A stretch of 64,000 nucleotides of DNA from contig JADLAC010000016.1 of NCBI GenBank assembly GCA_020848435.1, positions 1-64,000 of the forward strand, given 5' to 3'. Below, piece by piece: positions 8,932 to 17,014 of this stretch (position 1 is its first letter; every line of letters starts with the position of its first letter). The position numbers and the translations under genes were made by a program. The notes below the pieces were generated by a model that had not been told where the DNA came from, searched no databases, and saw only the letters and a program-made list of their open reading frames with translations. This stretch comes from Burkholderiales bacterium (GTDB taxonomy: Bacteria > Pseudomonadota > Gammaproteobacteria > Burkholderiales > WYBJ01).

Positions 8932-10818
8932 CTAGGGCATCCAGGTCCAGAAGGCGAGCCGCAGCCAATCGACCAGGTGATGGGTCCAGATCCAGATGAG
9001 GCGCCGCTCGCCGATCGACACCTTGCCCACGCCTTCCATGCCCGGGCGCAGGCGCTCGCTTCCCGCGGCCATGCTGGCTTCCACCCGAAAATAGTTGCGG
9101 CCCTCCTCGGCGCTCGATACCGGCGTGATGCGTGCGACCGAGAACGGCAGGCGGGCACCGGGTATGCCGGAGAGCGCCAGCTCGCCCTTTTGCCCCACCG
9201 CCACGTGCGCGATGTCGCGCTCGTCGAGCTTGAGAATGACGCGGTAGGCATCCAGCGGCGCGATCTCGAACAATATCTTGCCCTGCTCGACCGGCGTGCC
9301 GAGCAGTTGGCTCAGGTCGCCGCTCACGACCACGCCGTCGAAGGGCGCGGAAATGCGCGCCCGCGCGAGCTTCTCGTTGATGAGCTGCAACTGCGCCTCG
9401 GCCTGGTTAACCTGCGCGCCCAGCACGTTCATATTCGGCCGGTCGCGTGCCGCCAGCGCTTGCCGGTACTTGCGCAGGTGCTGTTCGCGCTCGGCCTCCC
9501 ACTTGGTGCGCTCGAGCTCGAGATCGCGTTGGTCGAGGCGCGCGAGCAGCTCGCCTTCCTTGACCACATCGCCCGCACGTACCGGGCTTTCGGCGAGATA
9601 ACCTTCGAATGGCGCAACCGCGGCGCGTTGCAGCTCGCCCTCGACCACCGTCTTCGCGGCCACGCGATGCTCGCCGTCGGCCAGGCTCAGAAAGAGCAAC
9701 AGCAGCACCGCGACGGTTGCGAGCAGCTTCCATCCCGGATGGCGCGGGCCGAACAGCGCGCGCACGAGCGCGACCGTGCCGTCCCAGGCGCGCCTGGGAA
9801 TGCCGCGCTCGTTGTCGCGTTTCAGATCCAGCAACGGCCCGAGCAGCAGCCCGAGGGTGCGCACCAGCTCGACGGCGGGTGCGTCGAAGGCATCGCCGCG
9901 CTTGCGCTCGAGCAGGAGCACGCCCCAGTCCTGGCCGTGCGCGCTCAAGGGCGTCGACACGATGGCCGTATCGCCCGCTTCCTGCGCCAGCGCGGCATGG
10001 CTCGCGCCGGTGAGCGCATCGTCGCCTTGGGCCGGATGCACGTACGCCGTGCCCAGGTCGAGGGTTTCGTCCATCGCTTCGCCGATGCGCCGCGCGAGGC
10101 TCGACTTCGCATCGAACATAGCCGTGTGCGAAATCGCCAGGACGCGGCAATGCGTGCCGCGATCGGCACCGATGCTCACGCGCTCGCAGCTCAAGCGCCG
10201 CGCGATGTCGTTAGACAGCGCCAGCGCGGCGGCCCGAAAGCGTTTCTCCTGCACCGCGGTCGCCACCAGCTCGGTAGCGAGCGCGAGCCGGTCGATCGCC
10301 GCTTGCCGCTGCTCGAATTCGCGCTGCCGGAACAGGTCGACCAGCCAGGCCGTGCCCCAATGGATGAGCCGCAAGGCGCGCTGCAATTCACGCTCGGCGC
10401 GCGGCGCCAAGTCCAGCACCACGGCGCCGTGCAGCGCGCCCGCGACCTCGACCGGATAGGCGACGCGCGCCCCGCGCTGCGCGCCGGCGGCCTCGGCGTG
10501 CTCCACCACCCCCTGGCGCTCGGTGAGCGCGCGCTGTGCGGTGGGCGCGAGATAGGCCATGTCGCGCGTGACATCGGGCCAGATCGCGCCCGGCACATAG
10601 GTGTTGTCGGGCTCGGCACGCGTGAGCAGCAAGGCGCCCAGCACGTGCTCGATCTGCGCGCACAGGATCGCGAGCCAGCTCGCGTAGAACTGGTCGAGCG
10701 AACGCGCCGCCACGAACGCGGCCCAAGTCGCGGCTTCCGCGTCGCCCGCGGCGAACTGCTGGCTCGCGCCGGCGGTGCGTTCGAACTCGATGGCGCGCTC
10801 GATTTCCGTGCTGGACAT
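8932..10818 (-). CDS. HlyD-family periplasmic adaptor with N-terminal GAF-like domains
   Basis: About 628 residues. The first 340 or so are soluble and look like two GAF-type modules (about 40-160 and 190-335). One hydrophobic segment (about 364-380) follows, then a typical HlyD/membrane-fusion-protein part: barrel-sandwich half-motifs around VVEGELQRAAVAPFEGYL and ISAPFDGVV, a coiled-coil hairpin between them, and a C-terminal barrel. The topology implies a cytosolic sensor domain joined to a periplasmic adaptor. It is the first gene of the operon with the M50 peptidase and the SecA-like ATPase. No TolC-type protein or ABC ATPase is encoded nearby. The second ATG (MSSTEIER) was preferred over one nine codons upstream; this choice is tentative. 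Confidence 0.85.
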   Translation of the reverse strand: MSSTEIERAIEFERTAGASQQFAAGDAEAATWAAFVAARSLDQFYASWLAILCAQIEHVLGALLLTRAEPDNTYVPGAIWPDVTRDMAYLAPTAQRALTERQGVVEHAEAAGAQRGARVAYPVEVAGALHGAVVLDLAPRAERELQRALRLIHWGTAWLVDLFRQREFEQRQAAIDRLALATELVATAVQEKRFRAAALALSNDIARRLSCERVSIGADRGTHCRVLAISHTAMFDAKSSLARRIGEAMDETLDLGTAYVHPAQGDDALTGASHAALAQEAGDTAIVSTPLSAHGQDWGVLLLERKRGDAFDAPAVELVRTLGLLLGPLLDLKRDNERGIPRRAWDGTVALVRALFGPRHPGWKLLATVAVLLLLFLSLADGEHRVAAKTVVEGELQRAAVAPFEGYLAESPVRAGDVVKEGELLARLDQRDLELERTKWEAEREQHLRKYRQALAARDRPNMNVLGAQVNQAEAQLQLINEKLARARISAPFDGVVVSGDLSQLLGTPVEQGKILFEIAPLDAYRVILKLDERDIAHVAVGQKGELALSGIPGARLPFSVARITPVSSAEEGRNYFRVEASMAAGSERLRPGMEGVGKVSIGERRLIWIWTHHLVDWLRLAFWTWMP

Positions 10819-11039
10819 GATGGGCGTGGCGGCGAGACCGCCCAAGTCTACTTGGTCTGCCGGCGTGCGCGGAAGATTTTAGGCGCGGGGCTTCAGCTTT
10901 AGTGCTGAGCGGCGCCGCTGGTGCGCTCGGCGCCGACGCAGCGACGCCGCGTTGGTCCCCGCGTGCTCGGACGCGATCCAGCCGGCGCGCTGGGGGATCG
11001 ACCAGGGGCGCAGCGTCTCGCGCGCCGGCCCGCGTGTGC

Positions 11040-12839
11040 TCAGTGCGCGTCGAGGCGCAAGCTCACGTAGCTCCCAGGCGCATCTTCGATCGCCTTCAGC
11101 TTGCCTGCGCCGGGAATGCGCGCGGGCACCTTGGGACCGGCGTGCTTGCCGATCCACGCGGCCCAGTCGCGCCACCATGAGCCCGCATGCTGCTGCGCGT
11201 TCTCTAGCCACGGGTCCGCATCGCCCGCGGGCTTGCCGCCGGTCCAGTAGCAGTACTTGTTCGAGGCCGGCGGATTGATGATGCCGGCGATGTGGCCCGA
11301 GCCGCCGAGCACGAAGCGCACCGGCCCGCCCAGCAGCTTCGCCCCGGCGAAGGTGGACTTCCAGGGCGCGATGTGATCCTCGGCGGTGGAGATGAAGTAG
11401 GCGGGCGTCTTCACTTTCGACACATCGATCGGCACGCCGCCCAAAACGATGCCGCCGGGATCGCGCAGCGCATTGCGGATGTACATGTTGCGCAGGTAGA
11501 ACGCGTGCATGCACGCCGGCATGCGGGTCGAATCGGAATTCCAATGCAGCAGGTCGAACGGCATCGGATCCTTGCCGAGCAGATAGTTGTTGACCACGAA
11601 CGACCAGATGAGGTCGTTGGCGCGCAGCATGTTGAAGGTATTCCCCATCTCCGAGCCTTCGAGGTAGCCGCGCTGATTCATGCGCTGCTCGAGGCTCGCG
11701 ACCGTCTGCTCGTCGGTGAACACCCCAAGCTCGCCGGGTTCCTCGAAATCGATCAGGCTCACGAAGAAGGTCGCCGCCGCCACTCGCGCGGCCTGCTTCT
11801 TGGCGTGCAGATAGGCGAGCGTACAGGCGAGCAAGGTGCCGCCGAGGCAATAGCCGATGACGTCGATCTTGCGCTCGCCGGTGGCCTGCTCGATCGCATC
11901 CATGGCGGCGAGCGGGCCCTCGAACATGTAGTCTTCGAAGCTCTTGCCCGCGAACTTCTCGTCCGGGTTGACCCACGAGACGACGAACACCGTGTGGCCC
12001 TGGTCGAGCGCGAAGCGCACGAAGGAGTTGGATTCGCGCAGGTCGAGGATGTAATACTTGTTGATCCAGGGCGGAATGATGAGCAGGGGGCGCGCATGCA
12101 CCTGTTCGGTACGCGGCTGGTACTGGATGAGCTGGATGAGATCGTTCTGATAGACGACCTTGCCGGGCGTGGTGGCGATGTTCTCGCCCAGCTTGAATGC
12201 CGACGAGTCGGTCATCTTCACCTGCACCTGCGCGCCCTTGCCGCGCTCCAGGTCGGCCAGCAGATTCTTGAAGCCTGCGAGCAGATTCTTGCCGCCGCTG
12301 GCGGCGGTTTCACGCAAGACTTCGGGATTGGTGAGCGCGAAATTGGTCGGCGCCAGCGCGTCGATGTACTGGCGGGTGTAGAAGTCGACCTTCTTCGCGG
12401 TCGTTTCGTCGAGGCCTTCCACCTGGGCCACGGCACGGTGCAGATGCTTGGCGGCGATCAAGTACGACTGCTTGATGTAGTCGAAGATGAAATGCTGCTC
12501 CCAATCGGGATCCTTGAAGCGCCGGTCCGAGCTGTGCGGCACCGCGATCGGCGCGGCCGGTTGGCCCATCAGGCGCAGCATCGAGCCCTGCCATAGCGCG
12601 AGGTAGTCCTGCCACAGCTTGAGCTGGACCTCGGCCAACTTGAACGGATCGGCCAGCATCTTCGCCGCCAGGTCGAAGAATGCCTTGGCGATGCCCATTT
12701 CATCGCCCATGCTGAAATGGCCGTTGTGCGCGTGGCGCTTGATCGCTGCCTCCAGCAGCCGGCTCGACCGGCGCGCGATATCGGCGAAGACTTCCGGATC
12801 GATCGCCGCGGATGCGCTGTTCTGGCTGCGTGCGGTCAT
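11040..12839 (-). CDS. phaC: Class I poly(3-hydroxyalkanoate) synthase
   Basis: A 599-residue PhaC. The lipase-like box GYCLGG places the nucleophile at Cys331. The Asp of TAEDHIAP and the His of GGSGHIAG complete the triad, and the N-terminal PhaC domain is present. The length fits class I synthases, which polymerise short-chain 3-hydroxyacyl-CoA on granules. It starts 13 bases after the stop of an MBL-fold hydrolase gene, so the two are co-transcribed. No phaA, phaB or phasin gene is nearby, suggesting this is an accessory synthase or that precursors come from the acyl-CoA pathways around it. The ATG at 12839 was taken over an upstream in-frame ATG that would overlap the hydrolase gene. Confidence 0.95.
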   Translation of the reverse strand: MTARSQNSASAAIDPEVFADIARRSSRLLEAAIKRHAHNGHFSMGDEMGIAKAFFDLAAKMLADPFKLAEVQLKLWQDYLALWQGSMLRLMGQPAAPIAVPHSSDRRFKDPDWEQHFIFDYIKQSYLIAAKHLHRAVAQVEGLDETTAKKVDFYTRQYIDALAPTNFALTNPEVLRETAASGGKNLLAGFKNLLADLERGKGAQVQVKMTDSSAFKLGENIATTPGKVVYQNDLIQLIQYQPRTEQVHARPLLIIPPWINKYYILDLRESNSFVRFALDQGHTVFVVSWVNPDEKFAGKSFEDYMFEGPLAAMDAIEQATGERKIDVIGYCLGGTLLACTLAYLHAKKQAARVAAATFFVSLIDFEEPGELGVFTDEQTVASLEQRMNQRGYLEGSEMGNTFNMLRANDLIWSFVVNNYLLGKDPMPFDLLHWNSDSTRMPACMHAFYLRNMYIRNALRDPGGIVLGGVPIDVSKVKTPAYFISTAEDHIAPWKSTFAGAKLLGGPVRFVLGGSGHIAGIINPPASNKYCYWTGGKPAGDADPWLENAQQHAGSWWRDWAAWIGKHAGPKVPARIPGAGKLKAIEDAPGSYVSLRLDAH

Positions 12840-12852
12840 GACCCTGCCCTCG

Positions 12853-13902
12853 TCAGCTCGCGATGAACCGCAGCACGCCATCGCCATCGCGGCTGCGATG
12901 CGCCTGGCCGGAATGCATGAGATAGTTCAGGTGCGCGATGCACTCGCCCATGGCGAAGTACCAGGCACGATCGTCCAAGGCGCGGCGGAACAGCACGGGC
13001 ACCAGGTCGCGCGCGCATTTGGGCTCGTCGCAGGCGGCGAGCAGCTCGCCCAGGCGCTCGTCGTGATGGCGGTGCAGTTGCCCGATGCGCCCGTGCATGC
13101 CGCGGAACGGCAAGCCATGGGAGGGCAGCACGAGCGTATCCTGCGCCAGGGCGGTGAACCGATCCAGCGATTCCAGGAAGCGCGCGAGCGGATTGCCTTC
13201 GGGCTCGACCGGGCGAACGCTGACGTTGGTGCTGATGCGCGGCAACACCATGTCGCCGGCGATCATGACGCCGAGCGTGGCACAGTACAGGGAGGCGTGC
13301 TCCGGTGCGTGGCCGTAGCCCGGCAGGACTCGCCAGATGCGCCCGCCGATCGCCAGCTCCTCGTACGGCATGATGCGCCGAAACGTGTGCGGCAGCTCGG
13401 TGATCAAGCGCCGATACGCGCCGGAGAAGGCTTTCATTCCTTCGATGCGCGCCTCGTCCAGGCCGTGGGCGCGAAACAGATCGAACATCGCGCCGCGATG
13501 ATGGCCCGGGGTTTCGTAGTACAGGGCAAGCGCGGTGAGGTATTCGCCCTCGCACATCCACAGCGGCGCATGCCAGCGCCGCGCGTGCCAGCCCGCCAGC
13601 CCGACGTGGTCGGCGTGATAGTGCGTCACGACCAAGCGCGCGATCGGACGCTCGCCCAGGCGCTCCGCGGCGAGCCGCTCCCACAGCGCGATCGTGTCGG
13701 GATGATTGAGCCCGCAATCGACCAGCGTCCAGGCATCGCCGTCTTCGAGCAGCCACAGGTTGATGTGATCGAGCGCGAACGGCAACGGCATGCGCAGCCA
13801 GTGCACGCCGGGGGCGACCTCGAAGGTCGCGCCGCTCTCGGGCGTGCGTTCGCCGAACACGTAATCCAAGGCGGCGCTGGGGCTAGGCGAGGTCGTGGTC
13901 AC
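12853..13902 (-). CDS. MBL-fold metallo-hydrolase
   Basis: A 349-residue metallo-beta-lactamase-fold protein. The dinuclear metal motif THYHADH is at 93-99; further ligands are GYGHAPEH, GDMV and a late SHG. The long C-terminal helical part (HHDERLGELL) is typical of the glyoxalase-II-like hydrolases seen beside acyl-CoA genes in proteobacteria, where a thioesterase-like role is often proposed but the substrate is unknown. It is the first gene of an operon with phaC and follows a good promoter-like sequence. A link to PHA or acyl-CoA turnover is inferred from position only. Confidence 0.85.
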   Translation of the reverse strand: MTTTSPSPSAALDYVFGERTPESGATFEVAPGVHWLRMPLPFALDHINLWLLEDGDAWTLVDCGLNHPDTIALWERLAAERLGERPIARLVVTHYHADHVGLAGWHARRWHAPLWMCEGEYLTALALYYETPGHHRGAMFDLFRAHGLDEARIEGMKAFSGAYRRLITELPHTFRRIMPYEELAIGGRIWRVLPGYGHAPEHASLYCATLGVMIAGDMVLPRISTNVSVRPVEPEGNPLARFLESLDRFTALAQDTLVLPSHGLPFRGMHGRIGQLHRHHDERLGELLAACDEPKCARDLVPVLFRRALDDRAWYFAMGECIAHLNYLMHSGQAHRSRDGDGVLRFIAS

Positions 13903-14265
13903 GACGACAACGGGCTCCGTGGTGGGAGATTGGCGTGGTGACTATTCTAGCCGCCGCATGCTGCACGGCACAAACCCGGCCTGCGACGCGACAGCGGCCG
14001 GCGATTCCAGCATGGCCGTCATCGGTACCCGACCGTCACGACCGCATCCAAGAGCGCGCATGACGCTTTGCCGGGCCGCGATGGTCGGTCACGAACAGGC
14101 GCGCGAGGACGTCGAGCGGACCAAGCGCTGCTGATGATCGCTCTCGAGAGCGACGCGAATGGCCTCACCCAGCGCCTGGGCCGAGCGTCCCGTAGAATGT
14201 GAACGACCGGCGCAAGCCTCGCATCATCGAGCGCGTAGAGGCATCGATCGGCCCACGGAGGCACC
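13903..14265. other. Divergent intergenic region between the MBL/phaC operon and ivd
   Basis: No gene is supported in these 363 bases. A minus-strand promoter-like pair lies near the left end. On the plus strand, TAGAAT at 14193-14198 could serve as a -10 for ivd with a leader of roughly 60 bases, but no clear -35 is visible. Confidence 0.4.
13944..13973 (-). promoter_or_regulatory. Candidate sigma70-type promoter for the MBL-phaC operon
   Basis: The minus strand reads TTGTGC, an 18-base spacer and TAGAAT, ending about 42 bases before the hydrolase start. Both hexamers are near consensus for such a GC-rich genome. Confidence 0.45.
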
Positions 14266-15447
14266 ATGTCGTCCTATCCCAGCCTCAACTTCGGCCTCGG
14301 CGAAAGCATCGACATCCTGCGCGAGAGTACGCGTGAGTTCTGCCGGCGCGAAATCGAACCGCTGGCCGCGGCGATCGATCGCAACAACGCGTTCCCCGCG
14401 CCGCTGTGGCGCAAGCTCGGCGATATGGGTCTGCTCGGTATCACGGTCGAGGAAAGCTACGGCGGCAGCGGCCTGGGCTACACCGCGCACGTGGTCGCGA
14501 TGGAGGAAGTGAGCCGCGCCTCGGCCTCGGTCGGATTGTCCTACGGCGCGCACTCCAACCTGTGCGTGAATCAGATCCGGCGCAACGGCAGCGAGGCGCA
14601 GAAGCGACGCTATCTGCCCAAGCTCATCAGCGGCGAGCACGTCGGCGCGCTCGCGATGTCGGAGCCGGGAGCGGGCTCCGACGTGGTGAGCATGCGGCTG
14701 CGCGCCGAGCGCCGCGACGACCATTACGTCCTCAACGGCAGCAAGATGTGGATCACCAACGGTCCGGACGCCGACGTGCTGGTGGTATACGCCAAGACCA
14801 GCCCGGAGGCCGGCCCGCGCGGCATCAGCGCCTTCCTGGTGGAGAAAACCTTCAGCGGCTTCACCACCGGGCCGAAGCTCGACAAGCTCGGCATGCGCGG
14901 CTCTAACACCGCCGAGCTGGTGTTTCAGGATTGCGTGGTGCCGGCGGAAAACGTGCTCGGCACGCTCGACCGCGGCATCGACGTGCTCATGAGCGGCCTC
15001 GACTACGAGCGCGCGGTGCTGGCCGGCGGCCCGCTCGGCATCATGCAGGCGTGCATGGATGTGGTGCTGCCGTTCGTCCACGAGCGCAAGCAGTTCGGCC
15101 AGGCGATCGGCGAATTCCAGCTCATGCAGGGCAAGCTCGCCGACATGGACACGACGCTCAACGCCTCCAAGGCATACGTCTACGCGGTGGCGCAGGCGTG
15201 CGATCGCGGCGAGATCACGCGCAAGGATGCCGCCGGCGCGATCCTGTACGCGGCCGAACGCGCCACCTGGATGGGGCTGCAGGCGATCCAATGCCTGGGC
15301 GGGGTCGGCTATACCAACGACTTCCCCACCGGTCGGCTGCTGCGCGACGCGAAGCTCTACGAGATCGGTGCGGGCACCTCCGAAATCCGCCGCTGGCTGA
15401 TCGGCCGCGAATTGTTCGCAGCGCGTCGGGTCGGACCGAGGCAATGA
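14266..15447 (+). CDS. ivd: Isovaleryl-CoA dehydrogenase
   Basis: A 393-residue acyl-CoA dehydrogenase. The catalytic Glu248 sits in [14 protein letters not shown], the position that distinguishes isovaleryl-CoA dehydrogenases from most acyl-CoA dehydrogenases, whose glutamate is near the C-terminus. The FAD-contact motifs MSEPGAGSD and WITNG are present, as is [13 protein letters not shown]. It oxidises isovaleryl-CoA to 3-methylcrotonyl-CoA in leucine breakdown, passing electrons to ETF. A strong ribosome site (GGAG, five bases before the ATG) fixes the start. The usual liu partners (methylcrotonyl-CoA carboxylase, HMG-CoA lyase) are not adjacent. Its 3' end lies in a duplicated stretch. 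Confidence 0.93.
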   Translation: MSSYPSLNFGLGESIDILRESTREFCRREIEPLAAAIDRNNAFPAPLWRKLGDMGLLGITVEESYGGSGLGYTAHVVAMEEVSRASASVGLSYGAHSNLCVNQIRRNGSEAQKRRYLPKLISGEHVGALAMSEPGAGSDVVSMRLRAERRDDHYVLNGSKMWITNGPDADVLVVYAKTSPEAGPRGISAFLVEKTFSGFTTGPKLDKLGMRGSNTAELVFQDCVVPAENVLGTLDRGIDVLMSGLDYERAVLAGGPLGIMQACMDVVLPFVHERKQFGQAIGEFQLMQGKLADMDTTLNASKAYVYAVAQACDRGEITRKDAAGAILYAAERATWMGLQAIQCLGGVGYTNDFPTGRLLRDAKLYEIGAGTSEIRRWLIGRELFAARRVGPRQ

Positions 15448-15704
15448 GTTGTTTCAACAGCGAAACGACCACTGGGGCGCGGCCTTTTCGCGCTTAGCGA
15501 TGCATTTTCAAGCCGAATTCGAGCGCTGGAGGTGGCTGCCAAGTTGGAGGTCGGGGTCGGACCCGGGCGGGTCCGGTCGGGTCGGACCTGGGCAATGAGG
15601 ACCCGGGCAATGAGTCGATAGAAAAGCGAAACGGCCGTCGGCATACGCCCTTTTCCCGCTTCAATCGGCACTTTAAGGCGAATTGGCGAGCGCTAAAGGC
15701 CGCT
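15441..15704. repeat. Diverged direct duplication downstream of ivd
   Basis: Two copies of a roughly 98-base unit (about 15441-15538 and 15607-15704) align at a constant 166-base offset, with one single-base indel near the end and roughly two thirds identity by eye. Shared blocks include GCAATGAGT, GCGAAACG, CCTTTTC and CGAGCGCT. The first copy contains the ivd stop codon. Between them lies a GGTCGG-rich stretch that also repeats the end of ivd (GTCGGGTCGGACC). The whole 15448-15924 interval has no supported gene. Confidence 0.7.
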
Positions 15705-15924
15705 GTATAGCGTCGCCACGTGCGCATAGCTCGTCAATCTCGCCGTCGACGCGCGCTTGCCTCGACCAGGGCCGCGCGTCCGCAGATGCGGTAGAAGGGC
15801 GCACGCAGCGCGTCGTACAGGCCATGGCCGAAGACGAGAAAACGCAGCCCGCGAGCGGTGCATACAGCGGCAGCGAAGCGAGGCTCGCCGGCTCGACCGT
15901 TACGATCGGCGCCCGCGCGCAGGA

Positions 15925-16710
15925 CTACGCCAGGGCGCGCGTGCGCCGCGCCCTCCAGCCGATGACACCGAGGCCCGCGCCCAGCAGCAGCCATTGCCCG
16001 GGCTCCGGGATGGGCGCGATATCGAGCGTGGTCGTAAGGTGAAAGCGCGACTCGGTCGTGTGGCGCTCGGCGAAGAAGACGTCGAGGTCATAGGGCGTGC
16101 CCGCGCCCAGTCCTAAGCCCTTGAGCGTTTCCTCCGTGAACGATGCGCTGGCCTCCGAATGCACGCCGCCGAGATCGATCACGCGCTTGCCATCGACGAA
16201 CACCCAAAGATCGTCATCCCCGGAAAAACTGAACATGTGATCCGGCCCGGCGGTCGGGTCGCTGAAGGATAGCAGCCCCTCCAGGTGCAACGTGAAATGG
16301 TAATTGTGCGGAAGCCCTTGATTGCCCAGCAGCAGGCCGTCGATCGGGAAGAACGCCGAGCTGTCATAGCTGAACGTCCCCGGCGGACCCTCGGCCAGGG
16401 TCAATGCGTATGGCATCGTCGCGTTGAAGCCGGGCGCGTCCACGTACCATTTCGCGAAATTGCCCGCGGACGACGCGCCGGCGGCGATGCCGGGACCGGC
16501 CGTCGGCAGTCCGGCCGTGAGCGTCGAAGACACCATATCGGGCACCACACCCGTAGTCGTGCCTTCGAAATCGGTCAGACGGGTACAGCTCCCGGCAATG
16601 TCGGGCGCACAGAAATCCCGAATCGTTCCGGTCAGGGTCACGGCCCCGGCGCAGGTGCTGAACGTCAAGCCGATGGCGGCTGCAAGCAGGGTACGTCGTA
16701 CTGGGTCCAT
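15925..16710 (-). CDS. PEP-CTERM protein with fibro-slime (PA14-like) domain
   Basis: A 261-residue exported protein. It has an N-terminal signal peptide (about residues 1-23). The central fibro-slime motif SGDDDLWVFVDGKRVIDLGG (163-182) is followed by HSEASASFTEE and DLDVFFAERHTTESRFHLTT, matching the fibro-slime domain of slime-mould and bacterial surface proteins. A PEP-CTERM signal is at the end: PEP at 235-237, a hydrophobic helix and a basic tail. PEP-CTERM proteins are cut and anchored by exosortase in exopolysaccharide-producing Gram-negatives; none of that machinery is in the window. The ATG giving the shorter signal peptide was chosen over one 15 codons upstream. Confidence 0.85.
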   Translation of the reverse strand: MDPVRRTLLAAAIGLTFSTCAGAVTLTGTIRDFCAPDIAGSCTRLTDFEGTTTGVVPDMVSSTLTAGLPTAGPGIAAGASSAGNFAKWYVDAPGFNATMPYALTLAEGPPGTFSYDSSAFFPIDGLLLGNQGLPHNYHFTLHLEGLLSFSDPTAGPDHMFSFSGDDDLWVFVDGKRVIDLGGVHSEASASFTEETLKGLGLGAGTPYDLDVFFAERHTTESRFHLTTTLDIAPIPEPGQWLLLGAGLGVIGWRARRTRALA

Positions 16711-17014
16711 TGCCGTTTCTCCGCTGCCGATGGCTCTGCTGTTCCGCCCGCGCATCGCGCCGGCGCTTGTTCGCCGTCACGCCCCGCGGCCGACCACGCC
16801 TGCGCATGCGCGCGCCGGCTCGCCCGCAATCGCCGCGCCTGAAACACGACTTAGGACGCGTCTTCAGACGCATGGAATGACGGCGTGACGCCCGATCGAA
16901 GCGCATTCTAAGTCCGACCGACGAGTGACAAGCAGGTAACATTCCTCGCAACCCTGACGATGAGCGGGATCGCGCCAGCAGCAGCACGCGAACGGCCAAC
17001 CCACGAAACCCAGC
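16711..17014. other. Divergent intergenic region between the fibro-slime gene and ggt
   Basis: No gene is supported. The minus strand has TAGAAT at 16905-16910, with TTGTCA 15 bases further upstream, a possible promoter with a leader of about 190 bases for the PEP-CTERM gene. A short GCGTCT/AGACGC hairpin at 16858-16871 lies between them. No clear promoter for ggt was found. Confidence 0.3.

Noticed and set aside
5170-10902. Long plus-strand frames opposite the SecA/M50/HlyD cassette
   Set aside because: Same GC-driven effect; no domain signatures, while the minus-strand proteins carry intact catalytic motifs.
10846-11039. GC-rich region between phaC and the HlyD gene, with a weak hairpin near 10890
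   Set aside because: The stem is imperfect and lacks a U-run; reading frames here are shadows of phaC or show no family features.
16858-16871. GCGTCTTCAGACGC palindrome upstream of ggt
   Set aside because: Six-base arms with a two-base loop are expected by chance at this GC content; no second copy or operator context.
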